Part shown: positions 12,392 through 25,398 of the stretch, piece after piece | Layout of the letters: every line of letters begins with the position of its first letter | Position numbering within the stretch: position 1 is the first letter of the stretch | DNA from: Prinsepia uniflora | Lineage: Eukaryota > Streptophyta > Magnoliopsida > Rosales > Rosaceae | Reading direction: 5' to 3' | DNA length: 64,000 bases | Assembly (NCBI GenBank): GCA_032719365.1 | Contig: CM064862.1 | Coordinates: 81,527,628 to 81,591,627 of the forward strand | Program-made: the position numbers and the translations under genes | Notes under the pieces: generated by a model | Databases searched by the model: none | What the model was told of the DNA's origin: nothing | Seen by the model: the letters and a program-made list of their open reading frames with translations, nothing else

Positions 12392-12727
12392 AGTTTGACA
12401 TCGTCTGTGGGAATTGTCAAAAAAAAAAACTATGTTGGTTATCTCTTTTCCTCACACATGCAGAACCCACAAACTCAAGAATTCCGAGCACTTACTAAAA
12501 ATCAGTTTTGATCTTTTGAGAAATTTTCTCTCTTCCGAGAATTTTTCTTTCTCTCTTCTGCGATTCCTACTCTCTTCCGAGAATTCTCTCTCCTGAATCT
12601 GCACATTCATACCCCAACTCAATGCCCAAAATTTTGTCACATTATTGGAGCCCACTTGCTAGCTTCGGTCCAAGGCCCAAAACAAAAATGGGGGCAGAGC
12701 CAATTTACACATCAACTGCCCACCACC

Positions 12728-12872
12728 ACATATATATATATATATACATACATATATACATCACTAATTCAACTCTGCCAACCACCTGCACACCATATAT
12801 ATATATATACATCACTAATTCAACTCTGCCAACGACCTGCCCACCATATATATATATAATACATATATTTTT
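12728..12872. repeat. Tandem repeat with (AT)n cores
   Basis: Three partial units of about 60 bases, each an ACCATATAT...-type AT run followed by ACATCACTAATTCAACTCTG and CCAAC(C/G)ACCTGC. Confidence 0.7.
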
Positions 12873-14479
12873 GTTCTTACTCAACCCACCACGAGTATAT
12901 ATGGGTATACTTCAGCCACTTGTATAAGGTCCCTACCAAATAGAACATATAGGATACTCCCAACACACAAAAAGAAACTGACCCATGCTCACCATCTTCG
13001 AAGGCCCTTATCATCTCATCAATATGGAGCAGAGCACAACAAGCAACATTACAATGGATTCTATAACACCTAAGTTCTTTCGAACCATTCGTCTACTTAT
13101 GCTGGGGACTCCAAGTCATCGTATCAACATGGAAAACTGCCTCGGCCTGCTGCTCCCGAATGATCGACGACCCAGCTTTGCCCAACCACAAGCTCGACAC
13201 TGATGAGGGAGGCCACTCGGCATTGGTATAGCCCACGAATCCGTAAGGATCCCCTAGTCACCTGCATTAGAGCCACGTCGTTAACAGTCCTCTCGACGAT
13301 AAAACACAAAAATTTCTTTTGGACAGCTCTACGAGTGCTAGTAAAAAACATCTTCGGCATCCCTCGAGTCCACTACACCATTCAAACAGGGATCATCGAG
13401 GACATCTCGGCAGAAGACTATCACACGAGCTTGGCGACATATCGTCTCACCGACGAGGGAAGGCTGCTTGACGGTTTTTTTCTTCCCACCAATCTGCAGG
13501 GGTCCAGCCAGTGAGTGGGACTCCAAACTCAGTCGATCCCTCTCCGTACGACGACCAGAACCAAGTATATATTTTCTACTCAAGCCTCTCTATTTATACT
13601 TACAAAAAAAGGTGAAAACAAGGCATCATTGCATGGAGTCGAGGACACGAGTCAACCCACCATCGTCAGACCTCGTTTAACTTATCGACTAAAGGATCGC
13701 TCGGCGACAACAAAACAATGCTATACAAATCTAGAGGACAGCCTGGTCCGCCTCAACATCGCCGTCGTCTCAGGAACCTAGCCATTGGTCGACTGTGTGG
13801 GTTAGAGCCCTGTCGTCTCCCCCGACCCACGCCCTACCCGATCTCTTCTGATGGAAGACTCGCAAGGCACCTTCGGAAGTACTCCACCAAAGACCCTTCA
13901 ACTTGTTCGGCTAGTCGCCTCTAAGGACCGCATGACAACATTCGTCCACCGAAATCTCTATCTTCTGCTCAGTCCACGTCTACCAAAGATAACTTCAACA
14001 GTCATCTACCGATGCCTCTTCAACCTACTAGGTCCCTATCCACCGAGACAGCTAGACCGCTCAGTATAGGCGCTCACACACTTTCTCCTTCCCCTAAATT
14101 GGATTCAGATCATGTCCAATGGAGGAGGGGTCCCCAGAACAAGTTTTCTTTTTCTCTGACTGAGTGGTCAAGGTCACTCAGTCACCGACCACACACCAAA
14201 AAAAAACAACAAAAACATAACTGTTGTTTTAGGCCATCATTCTCAGCCTATCACTTGGGCACTTACATTTTTCCAACACACCGAGCGGTCTATTCAACTC
14301 GGCTAACACCACTCGGCCAAACCAACTCGACCACCAAAAAAAACATAAAACACAAACTTTTTTTGGGGGGCTTACATCTCAATTTTTAGGGAGCCCACGA
14401 GCGGCATAGCCCACTTTGTCCTCTTAAAAAAAATTAAACAATTTCTTTTATTTTTGGGTTTGGGCACTTCCTTTTTTTT

Positions 14480-14545
14480 TTAGCCCACTGAGCGGCCTAC
14501 TCAACTTGGCCTACTCAACTCGGCCTACCCAACTCGGCCAAACCA
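14480..14545. repeat. Short tandem repeat, CTACTCAACTCGGC type
   Basis: Four imperfect 14-17 base units (GGCC TACTCAACTCGG and variants) inside the decayed Tat-like region. Confidence 0.6.
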
Positions 14546-14847
14546 ACTCATCCACCATAACTTTTAGCTCGGTATGGTCACCATCCGAATAGGTATTGCT
14601 CTGCTCTTCCACTATAATTTGGAGGCTCTAACTCGGCTCACACCCCGAGCTTTGCCCTTCCTCTCGTCACATGGAACCAACTCGGGTCACACCACAGACA
14701 ACCACTAGGTAACACTTCAAAACATAAGCTTATGAACATCATAAACATAGTAAGCATACATGTCAACATACATGCACTCATACACGAACTCATACATGCT
14801 GACATACATGCATCCATGCATGTAGAGCATACTTGAAACTCATACTT

Positions 14848-15216
14848 AAGCTCAACACATTACCGAGCACTTAACACATTACCGAGTATAGATTCACTAA
14901 ACACATTACTGAGTTACTCTACACGTTACCGAGTATACATTCGCTCAACACATTACCGAGCTACTTGAAACATTATCGCTCAACACTCACCGAGCTACTC
15001 GAAATATTACCGAGTATACATTCGCTCAACACACACCGAGCACTCAACACATTACCGAGTATACATTCGCTCAACACACATCGAGAACTCAACACATTAC
15101 CGAGTATAGATTCACTAAACACATTACTTATCTACTCAACACATTACTGAATATACATGTACGTGCTCCACACATACCGAGCATATATTCACTCAATACA
15201 TTATTGAGCCGTTCAA
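14848..15216. repeat. Minisatellite, CAACACATTACCGAG family
   Basis: About a dozen diverged copies of CACATTACCGAG alternating with GTATACATTCGCTCAA. They form compound units of roughly 27-45 bases. Tandem repeats are common in the untranslated internal parts of Tat-lineage elements. Confidence 0.8.
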
Positions 15217-15281
15217 ACACAGGCATTCAAGCTCGTACACAGGATCATACTCATTGTGGGACTACCAAACAACAATCACTA

Positions 15282-15694
15282 TGTAACGACCCTTCCCAAA
15301 GTTTTGGGATTAATTAAGATTAAATCGAGGATTAACATGACTAATCCCTGATTAGTCGAGGCTTATCGGATGTTCAGGGTGAAATTACCATTTGGCCCCT
15401 CCTAAACGAGGATAAAAAGTTAACTTTTGACTCGGGAGGTCCAATGCACGAGGGTCGAGAACCGTTACGTAGATCGGGTGGATACGAGTCCATAGACAGG
15501 CTGCACGTCGAAATCAGACATTCGACGGGAAAGATGTAGGTCACAGAAGTTTCGAAGTACTATTACACGTTTTACGAGACGTGTACCATTTGTCATTAAG
15601 TGGGCCCAGATATTTTGAACCAGGCCTAATGGATGAGTGACAAGTTACATTGCTCATTTGTCACTCATCCATTGCTCACCTAACTCAGATACAT
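15282..15694 (+). mobile_element. 5' fragment of an LTR, interrupted by the LARD-like element
   Basis: Starts TGTAACGACCC and carries the usual GTTAACTTTTGACTCGG, GTCCATAGACAGGCTGCACG and GATGAGTGACAAG landmarks. It stops at 15694, where the next LTR begins. Its continuation is not found directly after the inserted element. Confidence 0.7.
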
Positions 15695-16257
15695 TGTAAC
15701 GACCCATCCCGTAAACCGGGATTAGATTAGTGGTTAATGACGGATTAGTAAAGATAATCAGTGATTAGTTGGATAATTTCGGACGGACAGTGTGAAATGA
15801 CGATTTTACCCCTAGAATGGGTAAAAGTGTTGACTTTTCGTTCGGGTGGTCAAATGGACTTTGACCGATGACCGTGACGTAGTTCGGGACGTCATGAGTT
15901 CATAGACAGGTGGCACGTTCGATTCCGACATCCGAGGAGGAAGTTATGATGTTCGGAAGTTCAAGGGTAATTTGGTAATTTAGTTTAAAAAATGGGCAAT
16001 TTGTTGACTTTTCAAACGACATGTATTTTTCACGTAATTTGAGGACCATTAGGGAGGTCTCGATGCCCTGAATACAATTACAGGTGGCATGCGACAATTG
16101 GAGGTCGGACGATAGTGTTACGGGCCTAGGAACTTGAGGGGCAAAATGGTAATTTTACCTTTAGAGGCATTCTGGTCATTTTTTTGCATAGGGATTTGTG
16201 CCAGTGACACTTGGCTGTTTTGGATGTTGGGACCACCAAAATTTGGACATCTGTCCT

Positions 16258-19200
16258 TGACAGGACCTGTCCCCAAAGGACTTTGATAAAAGTGCTCGGT
16301 CCTGCTCCCGTTTGACAAGTCAACTGAGGTTCCAAAATTACCCTCCAAGACTTGCCAAACAAGGGATAACTGCACCTATGCCCACTCATATCTCCACCTC
16401 TGGAATAGCCTCGATCATCGTACCACGACCTGAAGGGTCAATAAAACAGAAAAGGTGTGAGTGGAAAAAACAAACTTTTATAAATACGTTTACCAAAACA
16501 CATTCTTACCCTCCAGTTTTCACAAACATGCATGCATATCTTAAAACATGAGTAATAGTGTGAAATCAATCAAGCATGAATAGTGGACCGATAAAATCAA
16601 AACATGTTTCTAAATTCCGTGTCCACATTTTCCTTGAAACTCATGTTCATCAATTCAATTCAAATCTCAATAAATCCACGTGATTTATTTCCATATCCAA
16701 TCTCATTAGTCACGTTATCCCTGCAACGTGTGCAAATCAAATAGGCTCAAGGACCGCTCAAAATCCGAGCATCTTTCGCTGTGAACACATCACCAGCCAA
16801 CAATCCAGATCGTCGTGAACATATCACCGGACGATCTCCACATAATCCAGCACATCTGGTATGAGTCGAGCCTCCCTTGGCTGCACGACGACAGACCGTG
16901 CTACGTGACCTCTCCGGGGTAAACACATCCCATCCCGGAGGTGAGCGTTATCTCCAGGGTGCACTCCGGGGAAATCACATTCCCAACCGGAAGCCCTAAT
17001 ATCCACAATACAGGGTGCACTTCGGGGAAAATACATTTCCATCTGAAAGCCCTAAATATCCGCAACACATCACCATCATGAAAACCAGTGAAAAATAGTT
17101 GTGTTTTAAACTCAAATCATTATCAACACAGGGTCTCAGCCCCAAAATAAAGTTTCCTCAAATACGTGAAACCAATGTCCCGATTTATTCCATAAATCCA
17201 AAAATCATCAATATCATCATGTAATCATATGGAAATACAAATTCAATCAAAATCACAATTCCATTGGGTCTCAAGCCCACAATTTCAATTTCACGTAATT
17301 TCGTGCAACCGTAAACCCGAGTTGCCACTTTCACGTAAATCCATGAAATCAATCCCTGACTCATAATCCGAGTCAAAACATCATTTCAAATCCCTGACTC
17401 ATAATCTGATTCAAAACATCATTTTCAATCCCTGACTCATAACCCGAGTCAAAACATCATTTTCAATCCCTGACTCATAACCCGAGTCAAAACATCATTT
17501 TCATAATTTCTCGAAAATCGTGCCAAAAATAATATAATAATCGAGAAAATCAAGAAATCACCGGATCGAAACATTATTCATGCCAAATCATATCAAATCA
17601 TATAATAAAGCATTTAAATCATATATGCATGCATCATGGTTAGAAAACAAAGTCCACTCACACACATCGTCCAAACGGCCAGCTTCCGAGCTGCACGTTT
17701 TTTTGTAAATTCTGGAAATCACAATTCATGTCCAAAGTCATTATCGAGGGTCACTACACTTCAATATATCTCATATAATTTTCCCCAATTTTTCTGGGAT
17801 TTAAATACATATTTAACACGTAAATCAAAACATCGGATATATAGAACTTTATCGAAACGATATCTGATTTCCTTGAAACCAATGCCAAAATGTTCGTTAC
17901 ACTGAGAGGATTCAAAGTCATGTTGACCTTACCTTGAAAAAATACTCCACGTGCCTTCACGCGCCGCCGAGAGTGGTTGCGCGTGACCACCACGAGCCTG
18001 CTACTGTGTCGTCATCCTTACCCGTTTGTCTGTAAAACGGGTTCTGCAACCCGCGAGATGACCCGACTCGTTCCCTGTCGATTCTCAGTTGATTTTCATA
18101 ATTGGTCAAGCCAATAGCATCATTTTAGGTCCAATTAAAGTTCTGTAAACTCAATTATATGATTTCTTACCTTAATCCTTCAATTTGAAGATGAACTTTC
18201 GAAGAACATATGGGCACTGTTCAACCTTTGAAGTTCATCAATCCCACCTGATTTCTTTCAATTCATCCATCCAAAAGCTTCATTGGACTATGATAAACTT
18301 GTTTTCCAACTCAATTTCATCGTTTAATCCCTCCAAGAATACAACTCAAACCTCGAAATTTCTCACTGTTGCCATGTCTGTTTAGAGCCAAACAGACATC
18401 AATTTTCTTCGTTCTTGATATGGATTAGCTCGAAATGATCTCAAGAAGCTAACTCAAGCTTCAATTTTGATCCTCAAATCTCACAACTTTGAATTCGAAT
18501 TTTCACCATATTTTCCCAATTTTCGATTCTCTGTTCAATTCCCCTCTCTGTCCCTCGTGTTTTCCCTTGCTAACACAGTCCCCAAATTCTCACAATTTTC
18601 CTCTCAAGATTAGTTGTGGAGAGAAGTTAGCTATGGGAGGAAATCAATCAAAATCTGTTTTGTTTGTTCACGGTTCAAAGAGGAACACATGGAAGAAAAT
18701 GACTGATAATGAAGAGGGAAAATGATGATTAAGGGTGATGATGAGGAGGGATTAATCAAATGGATCAACGGGAAACATGATCCACAATTTAGGGTCCTCA
18801 AAACATGGGATGAGTGACACTTGTCACTTATCCAAGTGTCCACAATCATTGATCATTGTTCCCTATTTTATTATTATTTTAATCGAAATCCCGGGATGTA
18901 AGTTTAACCGATTTCAGTCCCGTGACCATAACTTTCCCGTTCGATGTCCGATTTCGACATGCCGTCTGTCTACGTACTCGTGACGTCCTGGCCAAAGTCC
19001 GTTTGACCGTCCGAGTCAAAAGTCAGCATTTTGCCCTTACCTTTCAAAATTACCAAAATGCCCCACGCCTTTGCAGGCCTGTAACTTTCACATCCGACCT
19101 ACGATTGACGCATGCCGTCTGTATGTGGATTCAGCGTCCCGATACCTACTCAACAGTCTCTTCAGAAAGTCCAAAAAGTGTTCCGACCAAAAATTCAAAT

Positions 19201-19284
19201 TTCGGCCCTTATAACCAGGAGAAAAATCGTCATTTCCTTCAAATTTTCCAACTTTTTCCTTTTTCTAATTTCCGGGACGTTACA
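16258..19284 (-). mobile_element. Nested solo LTR J, 3.03 kb, minus orientation
   Basis: Runs TGACAGGACC...CGTTACA on the plus strand, which is TGTAAC...TGTCA on the minus strand. The perfect duplication GTCCT is at 16253-16257 and 19285-19289. Removing the element restores the sequence of LTR 2 at its insertion point. The cassette (minus strand) runs from GTGAGTGGAC at 17661 to the AG at 16431-16430, with TGCATGCAT copies near 17630 and 16530. The frame 16427-16386 reads RGTMIEAIPEVEI and a stop. A 37-38 base minisatellite lies at 17351-17504. Confidence 0.93.
17351..17504. repeat. Minisatellite, CCCTGACTCATAAYCCGAGT unit, four copies
   Basis: Four consecutive 37-38 base units ending AAAACATCATTT, in the middle of the intron-like cassette of solo LTR J. 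The last two copies are virtually identical. Confidence 0.85.
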
Positions 19285-21739
19285 GTCCTTCTCTGGATGG
19301 TGGTAGAACATTGCACAGCCGCCTCAAATCCTGTTTACATATGTTTAATTAGTTTAAAAGGTTTTGGCAAAAAGAAATGGAGAAACAGAGACAGAGTTTG
19401 ATCGTGAGCACCAATTCCATTAACTCTCTCAATATTGGTGAGGACTGTGTGTGTGGTGAAAGGGAATGGGAGAGGCAGAGTGATAAATGAGGTGGCGTGC
19501 CGTGACGGCTGCCGTGGACTGTGGCCCTAAAACTGTGAAAAACAGGGACCGTGTGTGATCGTGGACATTCAACCTTTCAAACGACATCTTCTGCTCATGG
19601 TTGCTGAATAAAAAAGGAAGGAGAAGTTAGGACGATGAGAGTGGAAGCCACAAGCGGTGGTTACGACGGCGGAGGAGGAAGGTAAGTTAAGAAATCCGTG
19701 AGCCTTTGTTCGAAATTCGAAAATGGTGTTTGTGGTTTTAGATGCTTTTGACCGATTATGTAATTTGGATTACGATTTGGAGGTTACAAGGGCTGTATGG
19801 GGATTGAAACCACGACGGAGGTGGCTGAAAATAGAAAGAACAAGGTGGAGGTCATGGCCGGTTCATCCTTCGAGTTGCAGAGGTAATTCTAGATAACAAG
19901 TTCTTGATTTTGGGTTCTAAATTGATTGGGAAGATTGAGGTCAGTATTTAGGAATGAATAAGATCGAAATTGGGTTGGAATAGAATGAAAACCAGTGTCG
20001 AACCGCCCACGCCAGTTCAATTGAACCGGCCAACCTGCTGAACCGGTCTGGACCCGGTCGGACAGAGGTAGAAGATGAACAATATTGAGGCTCGTGAGGC
20101 CCACGCGCAGCGCCTTTGGGCGGCATGTGTGGGCGCGTAGCACGGAGTTTGAGGAAGGTTCTAACACGACTTTTAAAGTATTCGATGTAACAAACATTTT
20201 GGTACTGGTTTTCGAGTCGATCGGACATCGTCTCGATATGTTTCAAGATGTCTGAAGGTTTTAAGGCTCAGTTAAAAATAGTTAAAAATTTAGAAAAATT
20301 ACGGGGCTTTAGTAGAAGCTTAATGAAGTAGTTAGTGACCTTCTTACGGGATTTGGACAGGCTCGGGAAAGCCGGTGATAGTGGATTAGGCCGGGAAGCG
20401 TAATTACGCCCGTATCGAGGCGTCGATGCTAATGGTCTGTGAGTGGACTTTTCTTTCTAACCCTTGATGCATGCATAAATGTTTTTATATGTTTTCTATA
20501 TCTGATTTCTATGATTGTGATTATGAGCTTGATTATTTACGGTGTTGCACGTATTTCGAGATTATTGCGTATTTGCACGTTTTACGAGTTTCCAATTTAT
20601 CTTGTGATTTGGTCATGGTTTTGGTGATTTGGATTTAGGATTTGAAATATGATTTAATTTCAGTGATTTCTAATGGATTTTGGAAAAGTGATTTCGGGCT
20701 TGAGGCCGAGTTCATAAAAGTGATTTCGATAAACGCAATTTTGGGTTTTGGAATCGGATTTCGGAAAAAGGATTCGATTTTGGAACTTGAAGTGGATTTT
20801 TGGGTTTGGGTTTGGAATGGTTATTTCGGATGCCAACTTGCGTAATGATGGTTTCGAATTCGGATTTGGAAATGGAGTATGGATATGATTTTGGATTTGG
20901 ATTCGGGATGCTGATTTCGGATTCGGCTTGGAATTCGAAATGGTGATTTCGAATTCGGATTTGGACATGGATTTGGAAATGGTTTTAGATTGGATTTACT
21001 GGATCTGGTTATTGGGTTTAAAGACCCAGATATGATATGTGACGGGGGCGTGCCCAGATTGGGTTTAAAACCCCGGATTGAGTTTAAAGACTCGGGAGTT
21101 TAAAGACTCGGATATTGTGATTTCCTCCGTAGGTCTATTGAGTTTAAAGACTCGGGAGTTTAAAAACTCGGATTATATTAAGGCCTGGATAGAGTTTAAA
21201 GACTCGGGAGTTTAAAGACTCGGATATATCCAGCAAGTTCAATGGATGGAAATGTGTTTTCAAATGTGTTTTGGATTTTCGGTGCGAACTTGATAATGAT
21301 GGTTTTTAATAATGTTTTTCCGGTGATTTGGGCTATGACCCGGATGAAACGGATTTTGATGGTTTTATGACATGGATTTTGATATGCATGCATTGGTTTT
21401 GTTAAATTGAGGGTATAAATGTACTTTTCTTATAAATTTTTTTCTAAACTGTTCCTTTATTTTTGTCCACTCACAGTCTTTTATGTTTTCGATACCTTCT
21501 AGGTTGTTGTGGTGAGGGCTGTTGGTAGAAAAAGACGGAGACATCACACACGCGATCCACAGTAGACTCTGCGCGCTCTGGGAAGTCTGGTACTTGTAGA
21601 CGTTTTGTTTTGGAAATCCCTTGTCCAGCTTACGTGTCACATGGAGGTTGGACGTCGGTTTAGCCTTCATGTCATGCGTAAGCTAGATGGGAGCATGACT
21701 TAGCCCTTAATCTTGGGAGATTGGGGGTTGGTCGTGTCA

Positions 21740-24700
21740 AATTGGTATCTGGGTAGGTTTTGCGTGCTCTGCGCGAGGTTTGGTTCCTAGAGTCGTTGGT
21801 TCGTCGACTTGGGTGTTGTGATGCTACTGTGGATGTGATGTCTCGACGCGGTACAGCCCGCCATCAACCTGGACGCGATAGTGACAGTGCGTTCATTAGT
21901 GGTTAGTTAGCGGCGATTGTTAGTGCCAGGGTGATAGTCGCTCGATACGCGGTGCGAGGTATGACGTATGTCGGCTTAGGGCTCGAAGAGTTGGCATGTT
22001 TGGCGCTGGATATGCTCGATGGTTGGACCATATGGTCGGATGTATGCCAGCGTGGTTAACCTGGATGGTAGCCAGTAAGGTACAATTACGAGTAGGTTGG
22101 TCAACCTATGGGGCCCGTTAGTAGCCTATTGAGCCGGCTGGCGATTGGATTTGTGACCCTTGGTCATTTTGGTTGAGTGGTGGTTACTGGTTGAGTTTGG
22201 TATGTAAAGTTACGATAAGGGATGGTCTTGGTCGGGCGTGACGACCCAAGTGGTAAGGTTGTTGTGAACTAGTGACTGTCGTGGGTTTGGATAACCCGTA
22301 TGACGGGGATGATTTGAGGAACCCCGTGGGATGACTGGTCTGGGCTGTGATTACCCGAGTGAGAAACCCCAGGGCAAGTGCTTAATCTAGAAACTGTGAG
22401 TTGGGGGTTGTGGTTAGATAGTTGTTGTGGTTGGGCCGACTTACGGCTGGATTAGCGATGGTGTGGCTGGGATGCAGCCGAGGTTTTTGTCTTGGTGAAT
22501 GACTCTGGACGAGTCCAGTGAGATGATGGCGTTTGGTTGAGCACTGTGTTGCTCAGAGATATGGAGTACGAGGGAGGTCAGTTTCCCTGACCCGAGCGCA
22601 GGTTGAGGGTTTTAGCTCGGTAGAAGCGGTGGTTCGGGATTAGTATGTTGTAGACCCTAGATTTGGGATAATATGCCACAAGCTGGGAGAGATGATGACC
22701 ATTGGTAGGTCATGTTTTGGGACGAACGGTCAGGATGCCGTTAGGTGGATCAGAGTAGCACAGCGAAAGCGCAGTGGACCTATGCCTCGTGTTGGAGCGG
22801 GCTAAGTGTGTATGGTCGGGTTGACCATGAGTAAGGTTGGTTTTCGTGGACTCATCCGGTTGTGTTGGAGATGTCATGTATGTTAGATTGTGTCGGTACA
22901 TGCCACGGTTGGCATTTGGGCGATGTCGAGGCCAGTACTCAGTGATTCCCCGAGCATAGTAATGGACGACTTTGAGGATAGTGACTGAGGAGTCCGAGGT
23001 GAGTGATTGTTGATTGTGATCCTGAAAGTTGGTGACCCGAATTGGAACCTCAGAAATATTGGGACGTGATGATTGATATCATTTTGGATATGTATAAACA
23101 GGGATAACTTACAGGTGAGTGGTCGGTGAGTTGTATTTGCTACGAACACGTGGTTGTGATCCGTAGGAGTTGTGGATCGCCTAAGTGTAGCAGGAGTTGA
23201 CGTTTTGACGGTTGGTCCAATGGTGATATTCGTGTTACGGATTGAGTTCCATGGTTGGAAAAGATGGACATACTTCCAACATGGTTGGAATCTCGGAATC
23301 AGGAGATGTTGTGGTTTAGACGATGAGATGTTGTGTTGATTCTGAGTTGGTGTTACATGATGAGTGAAGTATACTCTGGATTCGATTCGGATGACTCATT
23401 AAAGGAACTTCAGGAGTTGTGACCCCCCTTGATCGTGGAGACGTGTGGATGTGTTCAGAAGGAAGAAAGTACGAGGTGAAGCCGGGAGTGGCATGTGTGG
23501 CGAGTGTCAGGGGATGGTGTTAAGATGGATTAAGGTATAATGACCTGTGATGACATGGTCGAGGACCATTGTGTGTTCCGTTGAAGGATGACAGAAGGAA
23601 GCGGAGAAGGAGTGATTATAACTGATCGGTATGAGGTTATTGAAGAGAACCCACAATCTAGAAGTGTCGCTAGACGAGTGGTATTCGTGATTGATTTAAT
23701 TCGATGAGATGGTCTGATGGAGTTGTATAGACGAGACGTGGGATCCACTTTGGAGTGAGTGGATTGAGACTGGATCGCTTCTGGCTCAAGAAGTGGGTAG
23801 TTGTGGAATAGGAGGATTCTAGGCAAGACAGAGGTTGGATATGTGGACATATAGCTTAGGAGATTGCTCTGTCTTGCAGGCGTAAAAATGGCTAGATATT
23901 TTGATCATCTTAGAGTTATGAAGGACGTGTGCGGTCCCTCTCACATACGTATGGATATTAGACGTAGATCTGGTACTGGGTCTGCCTTGTATGCGTAGTT
24001 GAGATATGATTGGGTTTCATATTGGTTGGGAGACCCAGGAGACCGGGAGACTCGGAAGGGATTCGAGTTGGACTTCCCCGGAAGACGTGTAGCTTAGCCT
24101 AGTTTTGGATTGGACCGATGGGCCTCAAAAGTGAAGCGTGTTTGACTCGTGGTCAAGTGGTAATCCGTATGGTTACGAGGATATTTGTGTGCCCTGGAGA
24201 AACACTGTGAGGTTGATGGGTACACTATGATGTTGTTGGTTGGACTTTGGGTGTGATAGAATGTGGCTGACGCCGATGTGATTGATTAGTGGACATACCG
24301 TAGGATGATGTTGGAAGTACATGAGGATATACTCTACGAACTGTGTTGAGGTATTCTAAAATATCTTTATTTTTATTCCAAGTTCGTAGGGTGGTCCTTT
24401 CGTGTGTTTGGTGGTATGCAACGTGGTTCTAGTTGGGGGTACTTGGTGAATGTACTTGAAATGTGTACGTACTGGCTCTATAGTGGTCAGAACCATGCCG
24501 ATATAATTAGACGTGCAACGTGATGTTCTGGTAGAAGTGTTGGCGATCGGCTTAGTGCCGATGTATGTTGTGGATTGATGGATGATCGGCGTAGTTCCGA
24601 TATGATGGATTTTTTGTCGGAGCATGTGGGCCCGATCAGGGCGATCCCGAGTGGTTGATTGGCTATTGCAGGCTTCAGTGTTGATATGAGCTGGATGTTC

Positions 24701-25398
24701 TGAGCCATGAGTGGCTGGTGGGACCCTAACATTGAGAGGTATGATCTTGGTTAAATAGGGATGTGATAGGGTCCGGTTGCAAATAGATAGTGTGGGATGT
24801 GGTCCGTGTGCTCACAGGTTGACTGTGTTGGTGGTTAGTGGATCCACTTGTGAGATGATTGGTTGAATTAGGGGTATAGACGAGTACGTTGTGACTCCAG
24901 TAAGGTCGGCGTGGTTCGCTGACAGAAGTAGTATAGACCATTGTATGAATCTTGATGCATTGGCGTACCGAGGCCGGTAGATGCTGTCTTGTGAATGGGT
25001 GTACTTGAGAATTGTGTTTGTTGAAGGCGGACTCGCATGAGGTACTAGGACGTCAGTACAAGGTACGCACGACTTGAGACTGAGTCGAGGTTGATATGAC
25101 TGGAAGTCGTGCGTCACGACTGAGTGTTAGTTGAGCCGTGAGTGTTGGCTGGTGCACTGTGCGAGGTACCGCGGTTACGAGTTGAACAGTGTTGATCCCG
25201 AAGAAAATCAAAGGATTACTAGAAGGACAGGAAGTTGGTTGACTTGGCTTGCTTGGCAGAGATGTGGTGACAGTCTGGGAACTATCAGGATAAGCTGGAG
25301 TGGCAGGTGCTTGACACCGGGTAGGAGACTGAGGTGTGAGATCAGTTGGATTCCCCCAGTTACTTACGGAAGTACGAGATGCGTTTAAGGGGGGAGAT
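21740..25398 (+). mobile_element. LARD-like internal domain, non-coding
   Basis: Lies between LTR 1 and LTR 2. It begins with a decayed primer site (TGGTATCTGGG at 21743) and ends with a purine tract, AAGGGGGGAGA, at 25387-25397 next to LTR 2. In 3.65 kb no sense frame of useful length exists and no gag or pol motif is recognisable. The sense strand is strongly G/T-rich. Long non-coding internal domains flanked by long LTRs define Large Retrotransposon Derivatives, which need proteins from other elements. The only peptide-like trace is a short frame near 21838 (MSRRGTARHQPG...), which recurs in the second internal copy. Confidence 0.75.
25387..25398 (+). promoter_or_regulatory. Polypurine tract of the LARD-like element
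   Basis: AAGGGGGGAGA immediately precedes the TGTAAC start of LTR 2. It marks the plus-strand priming site and the correct 3' end of the internal domain. Confidence 0.75.

Larger units (their letters stand above)
12392..15281 (+). mobile_element. Decayed internal region of a Tat-like Ty3 element, non-coding
   Basis: Follows the LTR end and primer-like leader. It is C/A-rich with many ACTCGGCC- and ACCGAG-type motifs and microsatellites. The frames present (up to 125 codons at 14012) show no gag, protease, reverse transcriptase or integrase motif. I treat it as degenerate or non-coding leader sequence of the element. Confidence 0.4.
15695..21739 (+). mobile_element. LTR 1 of the LARD-like element, split by a nested solo LTR
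   Basis: Starts TGTAACGACCCATCC, preceded by TACAT, and ends CGTGTCA. Removing the 3027-bp nested element and one copy of its 5-bp duplication leaves about 3.0 kb, the same as LTR 2 (25399-28420), with which it aligns almost throughout. The duplicated 5' module recurs: GTTGACTTTT at 15829 and 16003. The cassette runs from the donor GTGAGTGGAC at 20439, past ATGCATGCAT (20467 and 21384) and GTCCACTCACA (21465), to the AG at 21501-21502. A GAGTTTAAAGACTCGG minisatellite sits at about 21070-21230. LTR 1 carries about 115 bases near 19335-19450 that LTR 2 lacks. Confidence 0.88.

Noticed and set aside
14012..14389. A 125-codon plus-strand frame
   Set aside because: Inside the decayed, repeat-rich Tat-like internal region with no retroelement protein motif.
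14848..15216. Regularly repeated units resembling a CRISPR array
   Set aside because: Units are diverged, contiguous and of uneven length, in a plant genome. It is a minisatellite.
18922..19401. A 159-codon plus-strand frame
   Set aside because: It lies in solo LTR J, antisense to the element, with no motif. It is a chance frame in GC-richer LTR sequence.
21740..25398. Possible degraded gag-pol in the LARD-like internal domain
   Set aside because: I looked for zinc-knuckle, DTG, YxDD-type and integrase motifs on the sense strand and saw none. A profile search could still overturn this.
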